Shown here piece after piece: positions 37,201-51,500 of a stretch of DNA of 64,000 nt. The stretch is from Pycnopodia helianthoides (Eukaryota > Echinodermata > Asteroidea > Forcipulatida > Asteriidae). The position numbers and the translations under genes were made by a program. The first letter of the stretch is position 1. Every line of letters begins with the position of its first letter. The DNA is taken from contig JASTWB010000050.1 in NCBI GenBank assembly GCA_032158295.1, positions 30,156-94,155 of the forward strand. Direction: 5' to 3'. Below the pieces are notes generated by a model. That model saw nothing but the letters and a program-made list of their open reading frames with translations. It made no database searches and was not told the DNA's origin.

Positions 37201-39469
37201 TGTACGATTTTCCCATTTGGATACTCTGGCCGTTTCCAACTTAGTGTGATGCTTGTCTGAGTAATTTTCTCTAGCGGTCAAAGATTGCGGTTGACTTGGC
37301 ACTGTTGAAAGGAAATGCATGACAAGTTGATAATTATTTTAATGCCAAATATATAATTTCTATTACTTTCTCGTTGTATTTCAAAAGTCTATACACGTCA
37401 GCATTAGATCATGATGGTATAAAAAAATAAAAAAAATAAAACAAAATAAAAAAAACGCAAAAAATAAATCGACAGAAAAAAAACGAAGAAGTTAGCGACA
37501 AATGACCGTTTGTGGTAATCTGTTCATGTGTGATAATACTCCAATAGTGTTCACAATCAGTACAAAGAGCCATTTTCTGTTCTTATCCCTGGGGTGGTGA
37601 ACTCATAGTATTCAATTGTTTATTAAACGTGAGCAGCGTGCCATACGTTTGTTTTGGGTGACAGACCCGTTGTCAAAATTTTAGTAAACAGATGTATAAA
37701 GGCCCCAAGATCCAGTAATTGACTACCAAGCCCTAAATTAATTTCTAAAATGGCCAAATGAATATTATGCATACTGATATTTTCAGTAGGTGCACCTTTA
37801 GTGCTAATTAGACCGTTTAGGGGTTGTTCGGCTGGAATTATATTTGTCAAAGGTTTTCCAAAATCTAATGGAGCTTTCTTATGTTGTGTGGCTATCGTTA
37901 GATGTGAACCTCGTGGATTTGGGGTATTTTTCGGGGGAAAATGGTGGAGTAAAACGTTGGATTTTATAGACCTATAGCACTATTTTTCTTTCGAAGGGTT
38001 TTAATTAAAATAACCTCCGGATTCAGTGGTTACTGTTGCGATGTAACTCCATGGACCGTGTCCAATACTTGTCTGAGCTCGGATCTGAAATAGAATATCA
38101 GAGTGTAAAAAGTCAACACAGTAACATGGATGGGGATTCAACTTGTATTTTGAATCAATAGTTAAATAAAAGCAGGGGTCTCCTTAGATTGTTGACAATC
38201 TTCTGGTTTCACAGGTTTTGCATATTGCCTAAATCTCATTTTCATGACAAATCTTGTAGATAATTCTTGCAGGCCCAAGTCTTACTGTGGTCGTTAATTT
38301 ATTGATGATTGTTTTGCAAAAGAAAAATTAATCCATGATTCGCTTTTCCTTCTCAGATCCCTAAAGGAGTGTCGTACCACTTACCCAGCTAACGAGATGA
38401 TTTGTCTCTGCAAGTCGACTCATTGATACTAAACGTATATGTCAATTTGACCCGATAATTGATTTCTTCAAGTCGACTTACTGATACTAAGAAGTCGACT
38501 TGTCCTGATGATATATATCTCACCTAGACGACGTTACAGAAACGGGGACGGTAAGTCGACTTACTTTGGTTCAGTTCATAGCCTTGTCGGGGTATCACGA
38601 CAAGTCGACTAATGAGGTTCAATAATTTGTCTTGACGAGATTCTTTTTTAAGACAAGTTGAACCATTCAATAAAAAAGTTGGCTTTGATAGTTAAATCAT
38701 CTTGTTATCTGGTTACCTGGTATGACAGTCTTGGAGCTCCGTGAATTAACCCTCGCATTTGATAAACAAGGAGAGAAAAAATGACTTAGCGAGATAGCAA
38801 TGCGCTGTTAATTTGTAATACAGTATTACCTGGACTGAGTAACTGATACTTCCTTCCAACTTCATGATCTTTTTCGTCTGGCGATGACTAGCAAGATCAT
38901 GTTTGATTCTCACTGTATCTCCCGATGTCGCGTTCTCAGACTCCGACTTCCAATAGCGGAGCTCGTAGCTGATGATAATGCCATGGGAAGGACTGGGAGT
39001 GTTCCACGCCACGGTGAAGTAGTCGCTTCTCGTGACTGGAAACGTAGCGTTGCTTGGGGACGGAGGAACTGTAAGATGTGTAAAAAAAAATACAATTACA
39101 AAAAACATACATGATATATGAAAACACGATGCAAACAAAGAGTGGTCACATCCGGGTGGTTTCCATTAAAGCCGTAACGTGCGCCATGTTTAGGGGTTTC
39201 GGCCTGGTAGCCGAAACACCTATTGTTTTCGTCGAGATATTTTTTTTTTTTTAGCTGTTCCGACCTGTTAGGGCGGAACAGCTATTGTAATCGTCGAGAT
39301 TTTTATTTTTAGCTGTTCCGACCTGTTAGGGCGGAACAGCTACTGTAATCGTAGATATTTTTGTTTTTAGCTGTTCCGTACTTTCAGTCGGAACAGATTA
39401 TAACCGTCGAGATTTTTATTTTTAGCTGTTCCCAACTCTCAGTTGGAACAGCTATTGTTTTCGTCGAGA

Positions 39470-39505
<36 letters not shown>

Positions 39506-42500
39506 GCTGTTTCGACCTTTCAGTCGGAACAGCTATTGTAATCGTCAAGATTTTTTTTGTTCACTATTATTATTATTCTTTCTAACCCAAACCCCATTGA
39601 CATAGCCTGTGACTTTTTCAAACGCCATTAACTCATTTTTAGGAAAACAAAACACCAGTCAAATTTTATACCATATTGAAGCTTATGCCCTGACTTAAAT
39701 TTTAGATGTAATTAGATTAAAATTCTTAATTAATTAATCAAGTGACAGCGGTGTGAATATTTAATTAGTCAATCTTGTTTACATCATATCTCAAGAAGTC
39801 TACATCCTATCCACAAACTGTTTTCAGTTATAGACTTGTTTTGTATGTAGATGGCAATTCTGGCCTAACATTCGCCATCACGTCATCATGACGTCACTTT
39901 TTACGTCATGCTTTTACTAAGAGGTACTCCAGGCCATTAAAAATAATCGAATACGATGTAGTTTCCTGATAATTAACGATTTAAGATTGGTAAATCTGAC
40001 CCATGAAACAAACTATGTATTGCGCAATCACGGCAATGTGTTGGAGATTGCACCGCTGATTATTCCTATTCGAAGGTGGACCAACTGGTTTATGCGTACC
40101 CCATTGGATTTGTGCGTGAGCAACATATGTTATTCGTAGGTAAGTTAAGTGTTTTTTTTTTAAGGCATTTGATTGGGATAAGTTACATACAATCTTGTAC
40201 CTTATAAAATTTATTAGTATGAAAAACACACTTTTGTTACTGTGACGTCATCAGGTGTCAAGTTACAGTAATTCAAAGCTTTAATCAGTTGATCTTTGCA
40301 GCACCATATCTCAAGAAGTACACAACTGATGTTCACACTTTTTTTCAGTTATAGACCCCTTGGGCATTAAATATTGAACTTGGATTACCGTGACCCAATG
40401 TTGACCTTTACTTCCGGCTCAACCGGAAGTGGGACCATATCTCAAGAACTACACAACCGATTTTCAATTTCTTTTCAGTTATAGACCCTTTGAGCATTGA
40501 AGATTGAACTTCGGTTAACGTGACACCATGTTGACCTTTAGATCCGTGTCAACCGGAAGTTGGACCATATCTCAAGAACTACACACCCGATTTTCAATTT
40601 CTTTTCAGTTATATACCATTTGGGCATTAAATATTGAACTTGGGTAACCGTGACCCCATGTTGACCTTTACCTCTGGGTCAACCGGAATTGGGGCCATAT
40701 CTCAATAACTACACAACCGATTTTCAAACTTTTTTTCAGTTATAGGCTCCTTGGGCATGGGAGAATAGCCTTGGGTTACCGTGACCCCATGTTGACCTTT
40801 ACTTCCGGTTCAACTGGAAGTGAGACCATATGTCAAGAACTAAACAACCGACTTGCAAACTTGTTTCAGTTATAGACTCCTAATGGGCATCGGATATGAC
40901 CTTTCTTTGACCTTTTTTCCGGTCTAAACAGGAAGCTCAAAATTGAGGTAATCATATCTCTTGAACCACATGTCAAAGAGTTGTAATGTCTGTGCTGCAT
41001 TGTAGCTCAACGCTTGCGACATTTTATTCAGAAAGATGACCATACTTTCACCTTTACTTCCGGTCTTAACAGGAAGCTCAAAAATTGCAAAAAATGGTAT
41101 CTTCTAAATCACATGTCATAATTGTTTTTACTGTGGAAGCAGAAGCTAAGTTATTTAATTTATGTGTAGTAAGCAAACAGTAAAACACGGAACAGCTCTG
41201 TGACTGTTAGTTACAATCACTTTGTCTAGTTTTTTATTATTATTCTTTCTAACCCAAACCCTATTGACTTAACACGTGACTTTTCTTCATGTCATATGCC
41301 CCTCTCATAATTATCAGAAGTAGACAAATCATAAAGCATATTAGAGCTTATGCCCTGACTTGAAGTTTATATGTAATTAGATTAAGATGCTTAATTAATT
41401 AGTCACGTGACAGCAGTGTGGATATTTGATTAGTCAATCTTCTGTCAATCATATCTCAAGAAGTATACATCCTATCCTCAAACTTTTTTTCAGTTATGGA
41501 CTTGTCTTGTATTGTAGATGGCAATTCTGGCCCAACAGTCACCATCACGTCATCATAACGTCACTTTTTGCGCGTTTTCTATCCGTGTACAAAACCAATG
41601 GCTATCAAAAAAATAATGTCAGAATAAAGTTACATTTTAGTTACTTATAATACACAAATCATGTTTAAAACACGAACGCTTTTACTAAGAGTTATTCCAG
41701 GCCATTAAAAATAGTCAAATACAATGTAGTTTCATGATAACTTTTGTCAATCATATCTCAAGAAGTATACATCCTATCCTCAAACTTTTTTTTCAGTTAT
41801 GGACTTGTCTTGTATTGTAGATGGCAATTTTGGCCTAACAGTCACCATCACGTCATCATGACGTCACTTTTTGCACGTTTTCTTCTGTGTACAAAACAAA
41901 TGGCTCTAAAAAATAATGTCTAAAACACAACTTTTCAGAATAAGTTACATTTTAATAATTATAATACACAAATCAAGTTTAAAACACAAATGCTTTTACT
42001 AAGAGTTACTCCGGGCCGCTAAAATTAATCAAATACAATGTAGTTTCATGATAATTAACGATTTAAGATTGGTAAATCTAACCCCATGAAACAAACTCTG
42101 TATTGCGCAATCACGGCAATGCGTCGAAGATTGTGCCGCTGTTTATTCCTAACCGAAGGTGGACCAATTGGTTTGTACGCACCCCATTGGTTTTGCGTGA
42201 CCAACATATGATATGAAAAGTTGATGTGATTTTTTTAAAGGCATTTGATTAAGATAAGTTAAAAACTATCTTGTACCTTATACAATTTATTAGTAAGAAA
42301 AACACATTTTTGATACTGTGACGTCATCAGGTGTCAAATTACAGTAATTAAAAGCTTTAATTGGTTATGTTTGCAGTACCATATCTCAAGAAGTACACAG
42401 CCGATTTTCAAACTTTTTTCAGTTATAGACCCCTTGGGCATTCGAAATTAACCATGGGTTACCGTGTTCTCATGTTGATCTTTACTTCCGGGTGAACGGG

Positions 42501-45500
42501 AAGTGGGAATATATCTCAAGAAGTACGCAACCAATTTTCAATTTCTTTTCAGTTTTAGATCCTTTGAGCATTAAAGATTAAACTTCGGTTACCTTGACCC
42601 AATGTTGACCTTTAGTTCCGGGTCTACCGGAAGTTGGACCACATCTCAAGAACTACACAACCGATTTACAATGTTTTTGTTTTTAGTTATAGACCCTTTG
42701 AGCATTACATATTGAATTTGGGTTACCGTGACCCCATGTTGACCTTTACTTCGGGTCAACCGGAAGTGGGACCATATCTCAAGATCTACACAACCGATTT
42801 TCAATTTATTTTCAGTCTGAGATCCTTTGATCATTAAAAATTTACTTGTTGTTACTGTGACCCCTTGTTGACCTTTACTTCCGGGTCAACCGGAAATGTG
42901 ACCATTTCTAAAGAAGTCAACACCTGATTTTCAATTTCTTTTCAGTTCTAGACCATTTGAGCATTGAAGATTGAACTTAGGTTACCGTGACCCCATGTTG
43001 ACCTTTACTTCCGGGTCAACCAGAAGTTGGACAACATATCAAGAACTACACAACTGATTTTCAATTTCTTTTCAGTTCTAGACCCTTTGAGCATTGAAGA
43101 TTGAACTCCGGTTATCATGACCCCTTGTTGACCTTTCCTCCCGGTCCAAACAGGAAGTTCAAATATCAAAAAACATATCTCCTGAACCACATGTCACAAA
43201 GTCATAATCTTTGTAATGTTTGCTAGCCTGATACAGAGCGCTTAATCAAATTAAAACAAAACGGAACAGCTCTGTGTTTGTCCACAAACACTTAAGGTCT
43301 ATTTTTTTTTTTTTTCCTAACCTCAAACCCTATTGACTTAACACTGGACTTTTCTTACTGTCATATCCCAGCTAACAATTTGACGTTTTCTCAACGTTGT
43401 AATGAAGTCAGACTTTGGTGTAAGTAACGTTATTAATATAACGTTGTAGCTACGGAACTTTGTCGACTCCCCTATACGTCTTCCGTACGTAATGACGCAA
43501 CGTAACAACCACGTTGTTGGTACGTTGTTGGTGCAATGTTGTAAATAATCAATTAAAAATAATGTTACAACAATGTATCTTTTTCCAGTACCGTGAACGT
43601 TGTCACAACGTCAGCCCTATCTTATTCATTGATTGCTATATCGATTAATTATACAATAACTTCATGAATAATTTTGTTAAGTGATATGTCAACATGATCA
43701 ATGAATTACTTTTACAAACTTACCAAGGTAGGTCCCTACTACGCGTTGTCGTAACCGGACTTCACTGTACCTGTATACTATACATCGTACAGCATGTACT
43801 ATATATACAGACCAATTTCCTGACTTTTGCAATCACGGGGTATATATTGTTGTAATTGTTTCCATTTAATTAATATTTCTGAACTAAAATTACATGTTTA
43901 GTTACTGAATAATATTTATCCATATTTTCCTCTGTTAGTTTAGACAAGTACAATAAGAAACCAGTACACCTATTTCATAAATTTGGCAAATTTCGTGAAC
44001 TATTTTGTATGTATTGTACAACTTCTAAGCCCAATCTACAAATTTGCATATGTGACATTTACGTTGTCATGACGTTGTCAAATTAATTTTTAATAGACAT
44101 GCAGCATTCCGCACGCTGGTCAATGATGCAGGTTGAGCGGAAATTTAGGAACAAATTTGGTTTTAGAGGAAGTTTTTAGCTGGGAACAAAACGGCCTAAG
44201 TGAGGATAGAAAATCCTATCAAGGGTAAATGTTTCTCTAGAAGATTCTATGTACGGCTTGGAATGCCGCTGTACAGGTGGTCGGGGGTGCGAAGAATCGA
44301 ATCTCTCCCCAGACCGGTTCACTGCTGCTTGACACAATAAGCTCAATTAAATGCAATTAATGATTAGTATTAACTGTTCAGATTGATCATTAAATGCCAA
44401 TGCGATAGCAACGCCGCTCCTCAAGTGCCTATTTTATTTATGACAACCGATATTCAAAACTAAATTTAGAACAAACATTGTTTGCGATGTCAAACATTAG
44501 GTCTACCAATAGTTGTTAGCTTATAAGTGTCCTCCGAAACCATCCCAACGAGCTGCTTGAACTATTCATTACAATAGTTTTAGAGCGGCTGAAAAAACGG
44601 CCTAAGTAAAATAGAAAATCCTGTCAAGGGTAAATGTTTCTCTATAGAAGATTCTATCTACAGCTTGGAATGCCGCTGTACAGGTACTGGGGGAGAATCA
44701 AATCTCTCCCTAGACCGTCGCACTGCTGCTTGACAGAATAAAGTCAATTAAATGCAATTAATGGTTTGTTCAGATTGATAATTAAATGCCTATTTGACAG
44801 GGAGGCCGCTCCTCAAGTGCCTATTCTATTGATGTCAACCGATATAAAAAAAACTAAATTGAGAACAAACATTGTTCGTGATGACAAACATTAGGCCTAC
44901 CAATGTTGTTAGCTAATAAATTTCCTCCGAAACCATCCCAACGATCTGCTTGAACTATTTAACACAATGGTTTTAGAGGAAGTTTTTAGTGGGGGACAAA
45001 ACGGCCTAAGTGAGGATAGAAAATCCTATCAAGGGTAAATGTTTCTCTAGAAGATTCTCTCTACAGCTTGGAATGTCGTTGTACAGGTGGTGGTGGGAGG
45101 TGGGGGGGGGGGGGGGGGTAGAATCAAATCTCACCCCTCACCAGCGCACTGCTGCTTGACACAATAAGCTCAATTAAATGCAATTAATGATTAGTACTGT
45201 TCAGATTGATCATTAAATGCAAATCTGATAGAAATGCCGCTCCTCAAGTGCCTAATTTATGACAACCGATATTAATTTAAAAAAAAAAAAAAATTGAGAA
45301 CAGAAACATGTTTGCGATGTCAAACATTAGGCCTACCATGTCCTCCAAAACCATTCAAACGAGCTGCTTGAACTATTCAACAAAATGGTCTAAACATCGC
45401 CAAAAAAACTAAAATACAACGCCAAACGATGTCATAGTCAAGACATAAATAATATTATTTGTACGTTGTAATTAAACTAAAATACAATATGTCACAGCGT

Positions 45501-48500
45501 GATGGTAAAAACAAAGATACAACGTTGTGATAAATCTACAAGGCCACAAGATGATAGTTACAATATGCGTTTGAAGATTAAGACAACGGGCTGTCACAAA
45601 TTTAACAGTAGGCTACTTTTTTGTGCAATACCAAAATACAATGACAAGACAACATACAGCCGAAACTTAAATAAAACATTTTAATGTTACCAAAATACAT
45701 TGTGTATATACAACGTGACTGTCAAAACTTAAATGCTACGTTTTATAACACCAAAATATAACGTCAAGACAACGTGACTGCCGCGATTTAAACATGACGT
45801 TTTGATAAAACCAAAATACAATGTGCAGACAACGTGCTCTTCACAACATAATTGCTACGTTTTAATGTTACCAAAACAGCGTGTAAACAACGTTACTGCC
45901 ACAACTTAAATGCTACGTTATAATAATACCAAAATACATCGTCAAGACAACGTGACCGCCGCGATTTAATGTTAACGTTTTGATAAAACCAAAATGCAAC
46001 GTGCAGACAACGTGCTTGTCACAACATAATTGCTACATTTTAATGTTACCAAATTACAACGTGTAAACAACGTGACTGTCACAACTTAAATGCTACGTTA
46101 TAATAATACCAAAATACAACGTCAAGACAACGTGACCGCCGCGATTTAATTTTAACGTTTTGATAAAACCACAATGCAACGTGCAGACAACGTGCTTGTC
46201 GCAACAAAATTACTACGTTTTGTTGAGACCAAAACATGACTTATCGACAACGTTGTTGCCTTAACTTAAATACCACATTGTAATAATACCAAAATACAAT
46301 GTTGTTAACACATTAGGTATAAAACCTTTCGGTAACGTTGTATACATTACTAACATGCAACCAATGTACAACATTGGTTGAAGATCATGTTAAGATCTGA
46401 CGTTCTTGCAACGTAGTCAAAACGTTGTCATCCCATCGACCAAATTGCAACCTCATCACAACGTTGTGCAACGTTGTCATCACAACGTTGTGCAACGTTG
46501 TAACAACGTATTGTGTTAGCTGGGATGCCCCTCTCATAATTATCAGAAGTAGACAAATCATATAGCATATTAAAGCTTATGCCCTGACTTGAATTTTAGA
46601 TGTAATTAGATTAATATGCTTAATTAATTAGTCACATGACAGCAGTGTGAATATTTAATTAGTCAATCTTTTGTCCATTATATCTCAAGAAGTATACATC
46701 CTATCCTCAAACTTTTTTCAGTTATAGACCCCTTGGGCATTGGAGATTAACCATGGATTACAGTGACCCCATGTTGACATTTACTTCCGGGTCAACCGGA
46801 AGTGGGACCATATCTCAAGAAGTACACACCCTATTTTCAGTTTCTTTTTAGTTATAGACCCTTTTAGCATTGAAGATTGAACTTGGGTTAGCGTGATCCC
46901 ATGTTGACCTTTAATTTCGGGTCAACCGGAAGTGGGACCATATCTCAAGAACAACAAAACCGATTTACAATTTCTTTTCAGTTATAGATCCTTTGAGCAA
47001 TACACATTAAACTTTGGTTACCATGACCCCATGCTGACCTTTACTTCCGGTACAAACAGGAAGTTCAAACAAATTAAAAATCATATTTCCTGAACCACAT
47101 GTCATAAAGTCATAATCTTTGTGATGTTTGCTAGCATAATAGAGAGCGTTTAATCAAATTACAACAACATGGAACAGCTCTGTGTTTGTTCACAAACACC
47201 TAAAGGTCTAGTTTATTATTATTATTATTATTTTTCCCATTTTTCATAGGGTTTGTACATGAATTTTGTTATGGAATAATCTTATACTTAACAATGTTCG
47301 ATAGGTACAAGTTACTTACCATATTGTAGCTTATAACTTAACTTAGTTCATGTTAAACTTGACGTCACTATTACGTCAGTCTTACATGTTTTATTGACGT
47401 TTTTAAATTTGTGGCGAGCCGACGATCTAGACATTTTTAATGGCGACCTGGCGTGCGACTCCATTTGTACACGTTAAATAGCCTGCGACCTGAACGGAAT
47501 TCACGTAATTTCTAATCCACTTGACAAGCAAATGAAAACCCAAACCTAGAAATAAGTCTTTAAGGGCACCATTTCCCAATAAATAGTAGTTTGATCATGT
47601 GTTTTTTGCCTTTTGTTGAAGATATTCAAGTTTTTCTGGTCGTCTCTCGGTTACGAGTCGACTTGACCAATCCCGATGTAAGGAATGCCAAGTCGGCCCG
47701 TGTCAGCCCATTCGGAAATGTTTTAACAAAAGAGGGCGCTATACAAGTTTACCGTTAAATAATTTATTTCACAGATAGATATCTCTTGGGGAAAACTACA
47801 GAAGCGTAAAAGGGGAATTAAAAAAATAAAATTAATTGAGTACGGAAGCTTATAAGTTAAAATGAATGTTTTGGGGAATTTGCTCGACGTAGATTCAACT
47901 CATTTGAACTTAAATCAATTTCAATTTAATTATTCAAAAAACTTTATCTTCTTTGTGCATGACCAGCATATGTCATTCCTTGGTTAGTTAAGTTTTTTTT
48001 AAAGGCATTTGATTAGGATAAGTGACATACCATCTTGTACCTTATAAAATTTATTAATATGAAAAACACATTTTTGTCATCATGACGTCATCAGGTGTCA
48101 AGTTACAGTAATTCAAACTTATTACTTAAAAAAATCATATCTCCTGAACCACATGTCATAAAGTCGTAATGTTTGTACTGTCTTGTAACTCACAACACTT
48201 GTAAGATTTTGTTCAAATAGATGACCTCACTTTGACCTTCCCTTCCAGTACAAACAGGAAGCTCAAAAATTCAAATAATCATATCTCCTGAACCACAAGT
48301 CACACAGTCGTAGAGTTTGTATTGTTTGTAGCTTACATCAATAGCGACATTTTATTCAAATAGATGACCTCACTTTGACCTTCACTTCTGGTCCAAACAG
48401 GAAGCTAAAAACTTTAAAAACATCAACTTAACCACATGTCATAAAATAGTAATGTTTGTACTCTCTTGTAGCTTACAACACTCGTGACATTTTATTCAAA

Positions 48501-51500
48501 AGCATGATCCCACTTTGACCTTTCCTTCCGGTCCAAACAGGAAGTTCAAAGTATACAAATCTTATCTCCTGAACCACATGTCTTAAGGTTATAATTTTTG
48601 TGCTGTCTGGTAACTTAATACACATTTGACATTTATTCGAAAGTATGACCCCAATTTGACATTTCCTTCAGTCCCAACAAGAAGTTCAAATGAAAAAAAA
48701 AATGATTGTAAGAGTTCTAAAGCGTGGTTTGGAATTAAGATGTGGTTTTCTTTGAGTAGAATCATAAGTTTGATGTAAACTTTTAAAATGTACGTTGGAT
48801 ATGATATGTGATTTCTATGAAAACATGATATTTTTTCTTTGTGTTCCACCTAAGGCCGAAACACCTCTGTGTTCGTTTTTACGAACACTTGATTTCTAGT
48901 TTTTTTTTTATTTGATACGCAACAAGTTTTGGATTAGAAGTTCCGCCACCTCGGGTTTTTGGTAAGCCAACTTTTCTTTTACCTTTGGTGCGGTCACCCT
49001 GTGCGCCAAGGGGCCAGATGCGGTAAATAGACACCCGAACTGCCGTGTTCCGGAGTGTTTCATTGGCTGTTTCAGACAGACTCCGGATTGTTTCAAATAT
49101 TCCCATTTGCCTTCTGACCCACGCCCTTTTGGTAAGGTGACTTGGTAATGTGTTATACTCTGTAAATCGTGGGGTCGAGGAGGGTGCCAGATAGCAAAAA
49201 CGCTCACCGAAACTCACTGTGTCATGAAATGTTTGATTGGCTGTTTCTCACGAACCGTCCGATTTGTTGATGTATGATGGGTTGTTTCTTGCAGGACTTA
49301 AAGGGACACACCGGCTTACTGTTTACCTAATTTAGTGATGTGGAATCACAGACAATATTCCGATGGATGTTGTAAACAAAATTATCAAAATGTCACGTAA
49401 TTAACGAAAAATTTGAAAAAACGCGGTCAAAGGTCAGCGTATAAGCTTTTCCAGCCCTTGCAACGGTCAAATTTACGTGACAGTGTTTTAAAGGGACACA
49501 CCGGCTTACTGTTTACCTAATTGAGTGATGTGGAATCACAATTTTTTTTTTTTAGATGGTTGTTGTAAAAGAAAAATCGTCAAGAAAAAAACGGGGTCAA
49601 AGGTTAGCGTATACGCTTTTCCAGCCGTTTCCACCGTCAAGTTTACTCGACATTGTTGTAAGTTGACTGCTGCTCTGTTTATGTAAGTAATTGTAACAAT
49701 GGCGAGGTATGCGGATTTAGTCTTCATAATCATCAAGCACAAATTCACGTGTAATTAAAAAACCGACAGAAACACAGTCCGATCGACACAAACTTGTATT
49801 CGGTGGACAACGTGCAGCTATTTATTGTCGTCCCGCCGCATCCCTACCCCTCCACAGGCTCAGAGTTCATGCTACGGCACCCAAGGTTTACCCGCTAGCT
49901 CCCCACGCTGATGCGCCGTAAAACGTTCGATTTTTCATCATTATTTACAACTTGTATAGGTTTTGAGGCATTGCATGGTGAGGTATCAATATATATATTC
50001 GGTTTGTTGCGGTAACACCATGTGTATAAATATCTACTTTGCTGTGTAGATTTGTTCTTTAGAGGACTTGTCATGCTATTTATTCTACTACCGCGGAGTA
50101 GATTTTCGGAATTCGGGAGACTTCTTAGTTCTGAAAAGAACTGTCCTGCTTATTAACTACTACCTGGGCGGGAGGTAGGAAATCGGCCTGGACTACTACT
50201 TTAGCTTTGTGGATCGGGGGACTTCTCGTAATTAACTGCACCGCCGCGGTGTGAGTTCTTTTGGTCTCAACGTTTCGACTAGCTTGCTCTAGTCATCGTC
50301 AGTCTCCCGACTGAGAAGTCTCCCGAATTCCGAAAATCTACTCCGCGGTAGTAGAATAATAGCAAGACAAGTTCTCTAAAGAACAAATCTACACAGCAAA
50401 GTAGATATTTATACACATGTTTTTACGAACGAAACATATTATATATAATATAATATATATATAATTTATATAACAACTATATATTTACAACTTGTATCCA
50501 TAAACTGAATACATAGTCTTTTTCGTCAAATACTCAAGAATAATTATATTTTTAAATATTATTATTGTTATCATCATTTTGACGAGCTCGTCCAGCACCT
50601 CTGTAACAGTTGTAATGCTACAATTCACCGTATAATGAAATAAGATCAGACCCAAGTAATTTGACCAATAAAAACCGTTAAAATCTCCGGTAAATAAAAA
50701 AAACTTATTGACATATAGCTTTTCCACTTTGGCCAGCAGTGACCCTTGACATGAAGGTCTAATTATCATAATATATTGTGTCATAAATGATTTCAACCGA
50801 CTTATTCACATCGCATCTTCCACCTGCTCCTCTCTAAAACGTTGTGGTCTGCTACGTATATATAATATTTTATATGTATGGCCAAACATTGTTTTATTCA
50901 CGTGATGAGTGAACACAGGAACAATATATTTATGTAATTCGAAGTTATGACCCCTGGATACCCCCTCTTATGACTCATTACCCCACATTAAAATTATTGC
51001 AACAATATACGCAAGAATCGTGCCAATCTAGCGAGTGCCGCGCAAAGCGCTGCAATCCGCTCGTCGTTTATTAAAACTCATCGAGCAGAACGTGTAGAAC
51101 GAATTGCTTAAATCTTGTATGGGTATTAGTTTGGTTTTCTTTTTGTTTAACGCTGTTGCTTCCTGGGCTTCGTACATTGGCTATGGCTCAACGCAGAAAA
51201 GGAATGTTTTATTTATGTTTTACGACCCTAATTGTGGTTACTTGAAATAAGATTATCAATAATTGTAATCGTCTGATGCACATATGCCTGTAGAAATAAG
51301 CTCTTTTTAAAGGAATAAATCAAATACTTTTGTATTACTTACTTCCTTCTTCTGTTAGAGTTGTATTTGAAGCAACTGGTCCTGAATTGAAATGATTTTC
51401 CGCAGACACTGACAGTGTGTATAACGTAAAGGGAACAAGGTCCGTGAATTCTACCCGTGTATCTGAGATCGTTTTCTCTTAGTATTCTATCGTCACTGCT

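Larger units (their letters stand above)
43366..46525. mobile_element. 3.16-kb element with TCCCAGCTAACA ends and ACAACGTTGT words
   Basis: Bounded by TCCCAGCTAACA (43366-43377) and its exact inverse (46514-46525). It splits GTCATATGCCCCTCTCATAA, which is intact at 41291. Interior: dense AACGTTGT/ACAACGTT words at both ends, three copies of a ~400-bp block (44187, 44589, 44996; ACGGCCTAAGTGAGGATAGA) and ~60/120-bp tandem units at 45680-46300. No transposase frame. A poly-G run lies at 45103-45118. Confidence 0.88.
39191..48899. mobile_element. Nested stack of Helitron-like non-autonomous elements
   Basis: Left side: six hairpin starts in a row, at 39196, 39253, 39311, 39369, 39424 and 39504, each an inverted pair (AGCTGTTCCG/CGGAACAGCT, or GTTTCGG/CCGAAAC for the first). 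Right side: four 3' ends at about 41229, 43301, 47211 and 48899. Each has GGAACAGCTCTGTG or CCGAAACACCTCTGTG, a GTGTTTGT/ACAAACAC-type hairpin, and CTAG (once CTA) 8-9 bp later. A hairpin before CTRR is the classical Helitron 3' end. The first start and last end share the CCGAAACACC variant, so they are partners. No Rep/helicase is present. It fills an intron of gene 1. Confidence 0.7.

Noticed and set aside
42646..43190. Short minus-strand frames with repeated QHGVTVT-like text
   Set aside because: They are translations of the ~130-bp non-coding repeat; frames are not kept between units.
48879..49217. 112-codon minus-strand frame
   Set aside because: It crosses the Helitron-like 3' end and has no recognisable domain.
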